From Nitrospira sp. (GTDB lineage: Bacteria > Nitrospirota > Nitrospiria > Nitrospirales > Nitrospiraceae), in the NCBI GenBank assembly GCA_035968315.1, contig JAVYIN010000001.1, positions 1-51,738 of the forward strand: a stretch of DNA of 51,738 bases, given 5' to 3'. A program made the position numbers and the translations under genes. The notes under the pieces were generated by a model. It made no database searches. It was given only the letters and a program-made list of their open reading frames with translations, and had not been told where the DNA came from. Below are positions 35,790 through 44,860 of this stretch, piece by piece. Numbering within the stretch: the stretch's first letter is position 1; every line of letters begins with the position of its first letter.

Positions 35790-36911
35790 TTACAGGGCGA
35801 CCCCGGTGTCTTCGCGAATAATCGTTCTGAAGATATCCGCGAACGCCTCTTTGCTGAACGGCCTGAACTGCGGAGAGCTGAGAAAATCCCGCGCATTCTG
35901 CCGATAGGCGCGAATGGCCTGGCCGTCGAGCGATTTCAGAAACGCGCGGAGGTCCGGATAATTCGAGAATTGCCGCATGTCGATGAAACATTCGGCGGGA
36001 ATACGGTCGGTGATATTCGGCGCGCCCCAATAAATGGGGACGGTGCCGGCAAAGAAGCAATCGAAGATCTTCTCGGTGATCCATCCTGTGAGAATCATGT
36101 TTTCGAAGCAGAGCGCAAACGTGTACTGGCTGAGCGCCTCGGCTTTCGTATTGGCGCGCCCCCGGTAGACTCGGCGGGCCGCTTCGAGCAATGGATCGGG
36201 ACGTATCCGATGCCAGCGGCGAACGATCTCGCGCTGAATCCGGCGCACGGTCGCCGGCACCCAGGTCTTTCCCACACGGCTCGACGGGTCATTCCAGCCC
36301 GGCCCGTATAACTCGATGTCGTTCGTACGGGAGAAGTACTCGACCGCCTTTTGACGCTCGGTATAGAGTTCATTCACATAGAGCCGGGGCAACTTATTCG
36401 AATTGATCATCACCATGAACTTATGCCTGGGCTGATCCCACACGGCCTCGTGAACCCGGTCAAACGACTGCGGCCAGCACATCGATTCCAGCCTGAGCCG
36501 GCTCCCGACAAATGGCGCCAACGAATCGCTGTCGCTCCAGGAATAAATACGCTTAAACTCGCACTGTACGCCGTTCAAGCCTCGGTACAACGACGGCTCC
36601 ACAATCGGACATTCCATGGCAAAGAACGCGCTGGCCACCGTATCCGATCGCTTCACGATTCGCGGATAGTTTTCCAGTTGCCCCATGGACACATAGACAT
36701 TGCGGCCCGCCGAGGGAGGCGCCTCAAGCAGATAGTCCGCGGTGCGCACCGCAATGCCTTGCGATGCGAGCTGGGCTCTCAAGTGGACGTACGGGGCATT
36801 CATTTGATCGCCGTTCGGGCGGCCATCCTCAAGTTCGAACAGCCGATCACGCAAAAAGTGATGCGAGGGGGGATCGATGTAGAGCATAATGTTCGTAGCC
36901 TTATTCGACAT
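35790..36911 (-). CDS. Family 10 (alpha-1,3/4-fucosyltransferase-like) glycosyltransferase
   Basis: The 373-residue protein has the diagnostic GT10 C-terminal region, FALCFENMILTGWITEKIFD, followed by CFFAGTVPIYWGAPNITDRI and ECFIDMRQF. GT10 enzymes use GDP-L-fucose to make alpha-1,3 or 1,4 links. The N-terminal half has weaker landmarks (SMGQLENYPRIVKRSD, IYSWSDSDSLAPF). No GDP-fucose synthesis genes (gmd, fcl) are in the window; a GDP-mannose 3,5-epimerase-like gene lies about 3 kb upstream, so GDP-L-galactose could be the donor. AAAGGA lies upstream of the ATG at 36911. Confidence 0.85.
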   Translation of the reverse strand: MSNKATNIMLYIDPPSHHFLRDRLFELEDGRPNGDQMNAPYVHLRAQLASQGIAVRTADYLLEAPPSAGRNVYVSMGQLENYPRIVKRSDTVASAFFAMECPIVEPSLYRGLNGVQCEFKRIYSWSDSDSLAPFVGSRLRLESMCWPQSFDRVHEAVWDQPRHKFMVMINSNKLPRLYVNELYTERQKAVEYFSRTNDIELYGPGWNDPSSRVGKTWVPATVRRIQREIVRRWHRIRPDPLLEAARRVYRGRANTKAEALSQYTFALCFENMILTGWITEKIFDCFFAGTVPIYWGAPNITDRIPAECFIDMRQFSNYPDLRAFLKSLDGQAIRAYRQNARDFLSSPQFRPFSKEAFADIFRTIIREDTGVAL

Positions 36912-36955
36912 GGGTATGAGATTCCTTTCGAAAGGACAACTCGGCCGCTATCCTC

Positions 36956-38833
36956 TTATGCCCACTTGGCCAGCCAATGTTTCAAGACATACAGGCTGTG
37001 AATCTGGGCGGTCCCATCGGCCCCTCGCGACACTCCTGCCAGAAGATCGGCCATCAACTGCGCGCTGTCAAGGATATGATCCACGGGATTCTCGCTTGGA
37101 CCGCGTCCAAACAATTGGCCTAGGTCGCCATCCATCCATCGTTTCAACGGCATGGCAAACCCCTGCTTGGGCCGATAGAGCACGGAATCCGGCAGCCACG
37201 CTCGCAACGCCGACTTCAACACGGACTTGGCTTGATGCCGATCAGCCAATAGATGCGGAGGAATCTTGGCCGCCAAGGCCACGAGGTCCCGATGGAGATA
37301 CACAGGCCGCACCTCCAGAGAGACCGCCATGCTGGCCCGATCGACCTTGACCAAAATATCTCCCGCCAAAGTCATTTTCAGATCGACATACCGCATCGCA
37401 TTGATGAGGCCCACACGTTCGGGAGAAGCCTTGAGGAGCAACGGGCGAATCGTCTCGGCCGGCGCATAGTGTTTAAGCGCCTGGGCCAGCGGGCCGCGCG
37501 CCACAGACCGCAGCCTGTTCAGCGGCATTCCTGTTGTCAGCATATCGGTCATCATATCGGCCGTATCCATGCCGTACTGCGCCAAGGTGCGATGCCATCT
37601 GTTCGCCTCAGGAACGAGTGCATGGGCCCCATGAAAGAGCCGGCGTGCCACCGGCCGAGGAACGAACCGCTCAATATCCTGCCGCATGCCCAACCGCTGA
37701 TATTTCACGTAGCCCGCGAACATTTCATCCCCTCCGTCGCCTGACAGCGCGACCGTGATAGACTTTCTGGCCTCGCGACAGAGATAGAAGGTCGGCAAAT
37801 AGGAATAGTCGTTGAACGGCTCATCGTAATGCCACAACAGACGGTCGAACACGGACGCCACATCTTCGGCCTGAACGGTCCGCTCGTGATGCACGGTTCC
37901 GTAGAGTTGAGCCACGGCCTTCGCCCAGGGCCGCTCGTCGTAACCATCCTCCTGAAAGCCGATCGTATACGTATTCACACAGGTGCCCGCTTTGCCGAGG
38001 GCGGCAATGACCGACGACGAATCGACGCCGCCGCTTAAAAACGCGCCGAGCGGCACATCGGATATGGTCATTTCCTTGCTGGCGGACTGAAGCGTTTCTA
38101 ATATTTTAGGCTCCCAGCGGGCCACTGAATGATCGGGCGCATACTCAACATCCCAATAGGCGGCAGGAGCCTGTACCAGCGTGACGGTTCCGGATCGGAA
38201 CCCTGCGGTCATGCAATGGCCGGGAGGAAGTTTATAGCACCCTTCCCATATGCTCTTGGGATCGGCGACAAATCCGAAGGTCAAGAAATCGACTAGCGCC
38301 GGATAATGAATCCGCTTGCGAAATCCAGGCCACTGGGTCAGCGCTTTCAATTCTGAGGAGAAGATGAAACATCCGTCGAGTACCGCATAGTAGAACGGCT
38401 TTTCCCCCACCCGATCGCGGGCGCAGAACAGCTGTCGTTCCGTGCGATCCCAAATAGCGAAGGCAAACATGCCGGATAGCTTGTCCACACACTGCTGCCC
38501 CCAATAGCGAAACGCCTCGATCAGCACTTCCGTATCGGAGGTGGTTCGAAAATCTACACCTCGCCCGGTCAACTCTTCACGGACGCTCCGATAGTTGTAG
38601 ATTTCGCCGTTGAACGTGACGATGTACCGTCCGTCACCGGATACAAAGGGCTGATTGGCCTCCGGAGAGAGATCCACAATGGCCAGCCGCCGATGTCCGA
38701 GACAGACGAGCGCGTCCGGTGACAGCCAGATGCCGGCGGCATCCGGCCCGCGGTGGATCATGGAGTCGCGCATCACCTCAATGTGTTTCCGTTCAACGGG
38801 AGCGGACGACACCACTCCGACTATGCCGCACAT
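36956..38833 (-). CDS. asnB: Asparagine synthase-type glutamine amidotransferase (AsnB family)
   Basis: The 625-residue protein starts MCGIVGVVSS, so Cys2 can become the N-terminal nucleophile of the glutaminase domain; GEIYNYRSVREEL and SDTEVLIEAF follow. The synthetase domain has the PP-loop AFLSGGVDSSSVI at about residues 267-273 and GDGGDEMFAGYVKY. Length matches AsnB. In glycan loci such enzymes often amidate uronic acids of the polysaccharide, which would fit with the nucleotide-sugar dehydrogenases at both window edges; free asparagine synthesis remains possible. The start lies 41 bases inside the end of the GT2 gene upstream. Confidence 0.88.
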   Translation of the reverse strand: MCGIVGVVSSAPVERKHIEVMRDSMIHRGPDAAGIWLSPDALVCLGHRRLAIVDLSPEANQPFVSGDGRYIVTFNGEIYNYRSVREELTGRGVDFRTTSDTEVLIEAFRYWGQQCVDKLSGMFAFAIWDRTERQLFCARDRVGEKPFYYAVLDGCFIFSSELKALTQWPGFRKRIHYPALVDFLTFGFVADPKSIWEGCYKLPPGHCMTAGFRSGTVTLVQAPAAYWDVEYAPDHSVARWEPKILETLQSASKEMTISDVPLGAFLSGGVDSSSVIAALGKAGTCVNTYTIGFQEDGYDERPWAKAVAQLYGTVHHERTVQAEDVASVFDRLLWHYDEPFNDYSYLPTFYLCREARKSITVALSGDGGDEMFAGYVKYQRLGMRQDIERFVPRPVARRLFHGAHALVPEANRWHRTLAQYGMDTADMMTDMLTTGMPLNRLRSVARGPLAQALKHYAPAETIRPLLLKASPERVGLINAMRYVDLKMTLAGDILVKVDRASMAVSLEVRPVYLHRDLVALAAKIPPHLLADRHQAKSVLKSALRAWLPDSVLYRPKQGFAMPLKRWMDGDLGQLFGRGPSENPVDHILDSAQLMADLLAGVSRGADGTAQIHSLYVLKHWLAKWA

Positions 38834-39878
38834 CGCTCCGTCCCCTTTTGGCTTGATCGACTCCCGAGTGCCAGCGCCGATAACTCCACTCTGCGATGAA
38901 TCCGATTCTCGGCATGCGCGCCAGCATCTGCATCGCCAGATACAACAACATCAACCGCCCACGCTGGATCTGGTGCCCGACAAGAATCCGGCAGGCCCGC
39001 ACCTGCCTCAACATGTTCCGTGCCGCTGCGCGCTGGTCAAGGATGTAATGATTGACCGACACCATCAACAGATCTTCAGCCCGGTGCGCCTCATACTCGG
39101 CCAAGGCACGGGACGTTGCCAGCGCCTTGCCTCCATCCGCAAGATAGCGGTCCATAATCATGAAGAAATTCTCCGCCTTCTGGCGGAGATGCCGGTATCT
39201 CGACGACATGGCGGAATGGCCGCGCCGATAACGAAAGAGATACTCATCGACGACGACCAGCGGATATTTCCTGGCGATCCGAAGATACATTTCCAGATCT
39301 GCCGTATTATGAAACTGGTCCTGCCGATAGGTGCCGACATCCCGGTACACCGATGCGCGCACGAGGCAACTGGGACAACGCAAAAAGTGATTTTTGTACG
39401 TCAACAGCGCATTGAAAACGACCGGGTAACTGAGCGGATGCCCCCCTTGCACTTCCCTGGGTATCTGTAGCCTGCCGACCTCATGCCCCTCCAAATCGAT
39501 GAAGATATCCTTGCAAAAGGCTGCGCCAGCCTCGGGATACCGCTCCAGCGCTGCGACTTCTTTTTCCACGATACACGGGTCGTAGACATCGTCCGCATGA
39601 TAGATGGCAATGTACTCACCGTGCGCGGCGGCGATCGCCTCATTATCGTTCACGTATTGCCCGCGATTCTCCGGAATCCGGCGATACCGAACCCTGTCGC
39701 CATACGACGCGATAATCTCCGGCGTCCGGTCGGTCGACGCATCATCGAGCACAACGATTTCTATTCGGGGATAAGTCTGAGCCAGGATCGAGTCGAGACT
39801 CTCTCGCAAATAGTCTTCGCCGTTGAAGACCGGCACGATAATCGACACCAGCGGCGCTGTCGAACTCCCGCCTGTCAT
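38793..39878 (-). CDS. Family 2 glycosyltransferase
   Basis: The 361-residue protein has LVSIIVPVFNGEDYLRESLD, IEIVVLDDASTDRTPEII and EYIAIYHADDVYDPCIVEKE, where ADD fills the DxD slot. It continues with AAFCKDIFIDL and NTADLEMYLRIARKYP, typical of the GT2 group with an E/D-containing acceptor region. I used the ATG at 39878 after GAAGAGGTC; a longer frame would overlap the epimerase gene. Its 3' end overlaps the AsnB gene start, so the two are coupled. Donor unknown. Confidence 0.88.
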   Translation of the reverse strand: MTGGSSTAPLVSIIVPVFNGEDYLRESLDSILAQTYPRIEIVVLDDASTDRTPEIIASYGDRVRYRRIPENRGQYVNDNEAIAAAHGEYIAIYHADDVYDPCIVEKEVAALERYPEAGAAFCKDIFIDLEGHEVGRLQIPREVQGGHPLSYPVVFNALLTYKNHFLRCPSCLVRASVYRDVGTYRQDQFHNTADLEMYLRIARKYPLVVVDEYLFRYRRGHSAMSSRYRHLRQKAENFFMIMDRYLADGGKALATSRALAEYEAHRAEDLLMVSVNHYILDQRAAARNMLRQVRACRILVGHQIQRGRLMLLYLAMQMLARMPRIGFIAEWSYRRWHSGVDQAKRGRSDVRHSRSGVVRSR

Positions 39879-39906
39879 GACCTCTTCGTTTCTCGCCTGT
39901 ACCAAT

Positions 39907-40941
39907 CTACCGTTCAGTGAGCAGCACGCCCAAACGGGCCGCCACATCCTGCACGGAGTGGGTTTCGTAGTACCACTTGATGGTTCGCCGCAGTCCTTCT
40001 TCGAATTTCATCCCCGGCTCCCACTTGAGGACCGCGCGTGTGTTCGTCAAGTCGGCGGCCCGGCTATACACACCGACTGGCTTGGTTGTATCGAAATGAA
40101 TCTTCTTGGGAGTAAAGCCCGTTTGGGCAAACATCATGTTTGCCGCATCGATGATCTTCACATGCTCGGCCGTCCCGATATTCACCGGGGAGGCATCCTC
40201 TACTTTTTCAGCGGCCAGAATCATTCCGTCGACAATATCGCCCACATAGGTAAAGTTGCGATCTTGCTGTCCATCACCCCAGATTTCGTACGGATCCATC
40301 CTGATAAACGCCTTCGCGATCAATGCAATGACGGCATGGCTCTCGTTTTCCCGCTCTCCATACACCGTGAACAACCGGCAGGATACGGACTTGAGTCCAT
40401 ACTGCTTCCAATAGGCCTGCAGAGTCATTTCCCCCATGAGCTTCGCCCAGCCATATTCTCCATCAGAGCTGGCGCAACCCTCCTTGAACGGATTCGCCCA
40501 TTCCTCCTTCAGATAGACCGTATTCCCGGCCACCGGCTTCACCTGGCGCTGGACCGGATATACACAAGCCGAACTGGCGAAGCACACCTTGTCGACTTTT
40601 GCTCGCCAGGCTTCATCGAAAACAATCCCGTCGAGAACAAGATTCGACGCGCAGTCTGCAGGGTGGGTATCGATAAACCCCCGGCCTCCATGGCAGGCCG
40701 CAAGATGGAAGACCACCTGCATCCCTTCCATGCTTTTCTTCGTGAAATCGCGGTCTCGCAGATCCCCTTTCAGAAACTCGATCCGGCCGATGCTGTCCTT
40801 CAAGTTTTCCAGCCGGCCGCTGGACAAATCGTCGGCAACCCGCACCGCCGCGCCCAGGCTCACCAGCTTGTCCACCAAATGGCTCCCGATAAAAGACGCG
40901 CCGCCTGTAACCAATACCGGCTTCTTGCTCCAATAACTCAT
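39907..40941 (-). CDS. Extended SDR epimerase/dehydratase, GDP-mannose 3,5-epimerase-like
   Basis: The 344-residue protein starts VLVTGGASFIGSHLVDKLVS (NAD loop at 13-19). It has FHLAACHGGRGFI, CFASSACVYP and the YGWAK (Y163, K167) catalytic pair, then RLFTVYGE and YEIWGDGQQDRNFTYVGDIV. The SSACVYP segment with its Cys, the GG-GFI stretch and the WGDG-Q-R-FTY block resemble GDP-mannose 3,5-epimerases, which make GDP-L-galactose and GDP-L-gulose. Other NDP-sugar epimerases of the same fold cannot be excluded. AGGAGGTAGGTG precedes the ATG at 40941. Confidence 0.82.
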   Translation of the reverse strand: MSYWSKKPVLVTGGASFIGSHLVDKLVSLGAAVRVADDLSSGRLENLKDSIGRIEFLKGDLRDRDFTKKSMEGMQVVFHLAACHGGRGFIDTHPADCASNLVLDGIVFDEAWRAKVDKVCFASSACVYPVQRQVKPVAGNTVYLKEEWANPFKEGCASSDGEYGWAKLMGEMTLQAYWKQYGLKSVSCRLFTVYGERENESHAVIALIAKAFIRMDPYEIWGDGQQDRNFTYVGDIVDGMILAAEKVEDASPVNIGTAEHVKIIDAANMMFAQTGFTPKKIHFDTTKPVGVYSRAADLTNTRAVLKWEPGMKFEEGLRRTIKWYYETHSVQDVAARLGVLLTER

Positions 40942-40963
40942 CACCTACCTCCTCTTAGAAATA

Positions 40964-41090
40964 TCAGCCCTGATCTTCTTTAACGGCCTCGCGATCCAAG
41001 ATATGCCTCGTTTCCCTGGCCACAGCCTCCCAGGAAAAACGCTCGGCTCGCTCACGGCCCTGTTCGGAATACCCGTAACGAGGCACAACC
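40964..41090 (-). pseudogene. 3' remnant of a family 4 glycosyltransferase gene
   Basis: Between the epimerase gene and the reductase gene, one frame of the minus strand reads YGYSEQGRERAERFSWEAVA, then RETRHILDREAVKEDQG and a stop at 40964-40966. G..ERAERFSWEAVARET is the usual final helix of GT4 glycosyltransferases. No start codon or GT4 body lies upstream: the frame runs straight into the end of the reductase gene. So this is a truncated gene tail of about 35-40 codons, left at a rearrangement junction. It sits just before the ribosome site of the epimerase gene. Confidence 0.72.
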
Positions 41091-41091
41091 G

Positions 41092-42063
41092 CTAACACAT
41101 ATGCATGTGCAAGCACTCCTCGAGAATCGCACGAAATGTTCGCGGAACATACTCAAGCGTCCGACCGGCTTTCTCCGAACTATAATAATGGTACCGACTC
41201 GCACAGTAGTGAGTGACGTGCGTGATATACGGTCGGCGTCCTCGCAAGCGCCCCCATGGCTCCAGAATCATCGCGGCCAATGCCGTCACGAATGGCGAAA
41301 CAGGCACAAACGTTCGGCGAAGGCCCATAGCGGCGGCCGTTAGCTCCGCCAAACTCCGCAGCGTGATATTGTCACCGCCGAGAATGTATCGCTGCCCGCT
41401 GGAACCACGGCGCAGTGCCGCTTGGATCCCGCTTACGACATCTTCTACATGCACCACACATATACCGCCTGTAAAATAGGGGACAACTCTCGTTCTCCGT
41501 ACTTTCTGAAACATATCCGATCCACGATAGCTCTTGCCGTTTGGCCCAAAAATTGAGGCTGGATTGACGATTACGGCATCGAGCCCTCGCTCAACCTCAC
41601 CGAGAACGATTTGTTCGGCCTTACGCTTGGAGAAGTGATAGGGCAACTCCTTGCCGTCCAAATTAAATGAAAATTCTTCATTCGCGGGATGATCCGGCGA
41701 ATCGGGAATGCCGACCGCCGCCACGGAACTCACGTGAAGAAGTCGCTTCACCCCTTCTTGCCGACACAACTGCGCCACATTCCGCGTCCCCTCGACATTG
41801 ACCTGCTCCAACGACACTTGATCTCGCCCCCAATAGCTGAGATTGGCGGCTGCATGGATAACCCAATCACAGCCGCGAATCGCCTTACCGACGCTTGCTC
41901 GGTCGGTCACATCACCCGTGACTCGTTCTACAGGACAATCTTCAGAATAGGCCTGTGGAGAGGTGGGTCTTATGAGAATGCGAACGCAATGGCCTTCCGC
42001 TACTAGCCGGGGAACCAAATGTGTTCCCAAAAACCCTGTCGCTCCAGTAACCAAAACTTTCAT
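41092..42063 (-). CDS. NAD-dependent epimerase/reductase (extended SDR, DFR/HpnA-like)
   Basis: The 323-residue protein reads MKVLVTGATGFLGTHLVPRL (NAD-binding TGATGFLG), CDWVIHAAANLSYWG, LLHVSSVAAVG and YHFSKRKAEQIVLGE (catalytic YxxxK), then NPASIFGPNG. The pattern is of the dihydroflavonol-reductase/HpnA group. Start taken at ATG 42063, where the homology begins; the frame extends upstream without support. Its C-terminus ends ECLHMHMC next to the GT4 remnant, so the junction may have altered the last residues. Substrate unknown. Confidence 0.85.
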   Translation of the reverse strand: MKVLVTGATGFLGTHLVPRLVAEGHCVRILIRPTSPQAYSEDCPVERVTGDVTDRASVGKAIRGCDWVIHAAANLSYWGRDQVSLEQVNVEGTRNVAQLCRQEGVKRLLHVSSVAAVGIPDSPDHPANEEFSFNLDGKELPYHFSKRKAEQIVLGEVERGLDAVIVNPASIFGPNGKSYRGSDMFQKVRRTRVVPYFTGGICVVHVEDVVSGIQAALRRGSSGQRYILGGDNITLRSLAELTAAAMGLRRTFVPVSPFVTALAAMILEPWGRLRGRRPYITHVTHYCASRYHYYSSEKAGRTLEYVPRTFRAILEECLHMHMC

Positions 42064-42128
42064 GTGACCGCGCTTCCCCCTCTGCGAGCCAACCACTTAC
42101 CCTATTTGCAGCCGGAAACTGAGTGACG

Positions 42129-43655
42129 TTACAACCCCAACCGCCCCAGCGCAAACAGCATTCTGGCGATCCCGTTTGTGACCACGTCGGCGCCCGCGCG
42201 CGCTGTCCGATAGAAGATCCCAGGACGATTCGCGTCCTTGAGAATTCCAAATCGATTAATCAAGTAGCGCTCGAAGAACTTGGCGAGATGGTGGAGCCTC
42301 TCCACCTCGCGCTTGGAAAGGTTTTCATTCCCAACCGTGGCTTCATGGCTATTGATGTAGGCATACTCCGTTGAGGTAACGAGCCCCTGGCTCACGGCCC
42401 ATTCACGGAGCTTTGTGCCGATAAAGGGGGTGGCAGCCGTGAACTGAACCCAATTGGCCCGCAACTGAATGGCGAATTCGATCGTGTTCAAAATCGTCTC
42501 CCGTGTATCTCCAGGAAGGCCGATAATGAAGAAGCAAAATGTCTTGATGCCGTACTGCCGGCATATTGCCGTCATCGCGATGATCTCTTCCTTTGGAATC
42601 GGCTTTCGCCCTACGCCGGACTGGATTTCGACTTCAACGCTTTCCACGCCGAAATTAATTCCGTCGCACCCTGCAGCCGCCATGGCTTTTACGGTTTCCT
42701 CGTCCAGGCAATCCGGACGGGTTTCGCATTTCCACTTCAGCCGGAGATTCCGCCGCTGTATCTCGGCGCAGATTTCCCGCACTCGCCCTTCTTTCATCGA
42801 GAACATCGGATCGCGAAAGAGGATGTACTGAATTCCCAGGTCTTTCACGAGATGCTCAATCTCATCCACCACGTTCTGCGGCGAACGATACCGCCAGGGA
42901 AGTCCCTGCGAGACGGGATAGGGACAATAGTGACATCCGAACGGACACCCCCGCGACGTCACCATTGGCAAAAACGGCACGGCGGCAGTCGTGGAAGATT
43001 TAGGAAGGGTATACCGCCGATAGGGCAGCAACTCCCACTTCGGGAATGGAAGATCATCGAGCTTCTTCATGAACTGCCGCGGGTGAGATTCAACCCACGC
43101 ATGTTTGTCGCGATATGACAGCCCCAGGATGTTCGCTTCGGGCATCCCCGTGGCCATTTCATAAACCGTTTCGTCAGGCTCGCCTTGAATGAGATAGTCC
43201 AGCCACGACTCCTGCTGAAGGCGCACCAACACGTGTGGAACCACAGGTCCATACACGGCCATCGACGCCGCAGGGACAGCATGCTTTATCGCGCCGCAAA
43301 CCGAAAGCTCCCAGTCCAAAGCCGGCGCCGACACTCGCGCAACAACCAGCACGGGTCCGGACACGCTCGATCGAGCGATTTCCATGACCCTCCGCACCAC
43401 ATCTTCTTGCGCCAGACTTAGCCCCTGAGATTCAAGCACTTCGATCGGCACGCTCTTCTCAGCCAGATAGCTTACGAGATAAGGATAATCCAATGGAGGC
43501 ATGGTGGGAGCCCCGATCGGAAATAACTGCCCGAATCCTCCCATTGAGTCACGATTGGCGACATAACCGGGAGGGTCTGGAGGATTTAAGATTATGACCT
43601 TAGAAAACCGCATCGTCTTCGCCGTTACTTGAGGCGACATCATTACAAGATTCAT
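42129..43655 (-). CDS. Radical SAM protein with N-terminal B12-binding-like domain
   Basis: The 508-residue protein has an N-terminal B12-binding-like fold (IILNPPDPPGYVANRDSMGG, YPYLVSYLAEK), then TSRGCPFGCHYCPYP, the CxxxCxxC that binds the 4Fe-4S cluster of radical SAM enzymes. DPMFSMKEGRVREICAEI and GINFGVESVEVEIQSGVGRK follow, then the FCFFIIGLPGDTRETI region. Family members include cobalamin-dependent methyltransferases and other C-C bond modifiers in glycan and lipid loci; which applies here is unknown. GAGAGGGCGACCG precedes the ATG at 43655. Confidence 0.85.
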   Translation of the reverse strand: MNLVMMSPQVTAKTMRFSKVIILNPPDPPGYVANRDSMGGFGQLFPIGAPTMPPLDYPYLVSYLAEKSVPIEVLESQGLSLAQEDVVRRVMEIARSSVSGPVLVVARVSAPALDWELSVCGAIKHAVPAASMAVYGPVVPHVLVRLQQESWLDYLIQGEPDETVYEMATGMPEANILGLSYRDKHAWVESHPRQFMKKLDDLPFPKWELLPYRRYTLPKSSTTAAVPFLPMVTSRGCPFGCHYCPYPVSQGLPWRYRSPQNVVDEIEHLVKDLGIQYILFRDPMFSMKEGRVREICAEIQRRNLRLKWKCETRPDCLDEETVKAMAAAGCDGINFGVESVEVEIQSGVGRKPIPKEEIIAMTAICRQYGIKTFCFFIIGLPGDTRETILNTIEFAIQLRANWVQFTAATPFIGTKLREWAVSQGLVTSTEYAYINSHEATVGNENLSKREVERLHHLAKFFERYLINRFGILKDANRPGIFYRTARAGADVVTNGIARMLFALGRLGL

Positions 43656-43725
43656 CGGTCGCCCTCTCGATCATCGCCATCAATAGGACGGCAACTGAGT
43701 TGATAGATCATGGACGTCTTCCTTC

Positions 43726-44835
43726 TCAGCTCTTGCCCACACGACTGAGAACATCCATGGTTTGACGTGCAATCGAGGCCCATCCGAAATCCTGCGCACG
43801 GCGGGGACCATCCTGCCGCATCTTGGCTTGCAGATCAGCCGAACCCAACACAGCATCCATCGCTTTCACCAGCTCGTCCTTACTGCCATCCGGCGCCAAA
43901 TACGCCGTTCCTGCGGCAAACTCTAGGAAAGACGAATTCTGCAAGGTAATCGTCGGCACTCCGCAGGCCATTGCTTCCAGAACCGGGATGCCGAATCCCT
44001 CATAGGAGGATGGATAGATAAACAAGCCCGCGGCATTGTATATGTTCACGAGATCTTCGTGAGATGCGAACGCTTGATGGATCACATCCTTTTCCACGCC
44101 ATACTGCTTCGCTAAACGTGAGACATTGTGCCCCACACTATCTGGTCCGACCAGCAGCAAGCCATGAGGGATCCCTCGTGTTCGCTTCAGCTCAGCAAAG
44201 GCACTCACGAGTTCTGGGATGTTGCGCCGAGCGGAGAGCTTGCCCACAAAAAGAATATACGGTCGGTCAGGGCCAAAATACCGCTCACGGGTCGACGCAA
44301 TGATATCGCGGTCCAGAATCGGCCTAAACAATGGATCCACCCCCAAATAGATCACCCGAATCTTTTCCGGTGGAATCTTATAAAAACTCGCAATATCCCT
44401 CTTGGAAGATTCAGACACGGTAATGATCACATCCGCCCGTTGCGCACTGAACTGATAGAGCAGCCGGCTCTTCCACCGCTCAACGAGCGGGAAAGCCGAG
44501 GGCATCGCTTCATACGAGCCTAAATGCGTCAGTACAATTTTCCCCCGGCTGAGTATTGGCGCCACGTAACTCGGGCAAAAGAGCAGGCCGTGTTGTCGTT
44601 GAAGCTTTGCCAACACAATCTGTTCCCAATAGCCATGAGAAAACCTCGTCGGAACGATTCGATGCTCGATGGTGGGATATTTACCCAGATCGAGATCAAT
44701 CGCTTCCGGTGTATAGACGACGATTCGAGAAAATGGATGCGACATCGCACCCCAATGAGACAACAAATACTCTATATATCGGCCAACGCCATATCGTTTC
44801 CCAACGAGGCGAAGTCCGTTGACCGCTAATTCCAT
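43726..44835 (-). CDS. Family 4 glycosyltransferase
   Basis: The 369-residue protein starts MELAVNGLRLVGKRYGVGRY and has the GT4 C-terminal motifs YILFVGKLSARRNIPELVSA, GLFIYPSSYEGFGIPVLEAM and CGVPTITLQNSSFLEFA. I chose the ATG at 44835, after GGGAG and where homology begins, 25 bases after the upstream GT4 stop. It is followed 70 bases later by the radical SAM gene. Donor unknown; it belongs to the block with the GT4 gene upstream. Confidence 0.88.
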   Translation of the reverse strand: MELAVNGLRLVGKRYGVGRYIEYLLSHWGAMSHPFSRIVVYTPEAIDLDLGKYPTIEHRIVPTRFSHGYWEQIVLAKLQRQHGLLFCPSYVAPILSRGKIVLTHLGSYEAMPSAFPLVERWKSRLLYQFSAQRADVIITVSESSKRDIASFYKIPPEKIRVIYLGVDPLFRPILDRDIIASTRERYFGPDRPYILFVGKLSARRNIPELVSAFAELKRTRGIPHGLLLVGPDSVGHNVSRLAKQYGVEKDVIHQAFASHEDLVNIYNAAGLFIYPSSYEGFGIPVLEAMACGVPTITLQNSSFLEFAAGTAYLAPDGSKDELVKAMDAVLGSADLQAKMRQDGPRRAQDFGWASIARQTMDVLSRVGKS

Positions 44836-44860
44836 ACGCTCGTCACTCCCAAAAGAAATC

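Noticed and set aside
39823-40983. 386-codon open frame on the plus strand
   Set aside because: It covers the epimerase gene on the opposite strand, where NAD-binding and catalytic motifs are clear. The antisense product is not protein-like.
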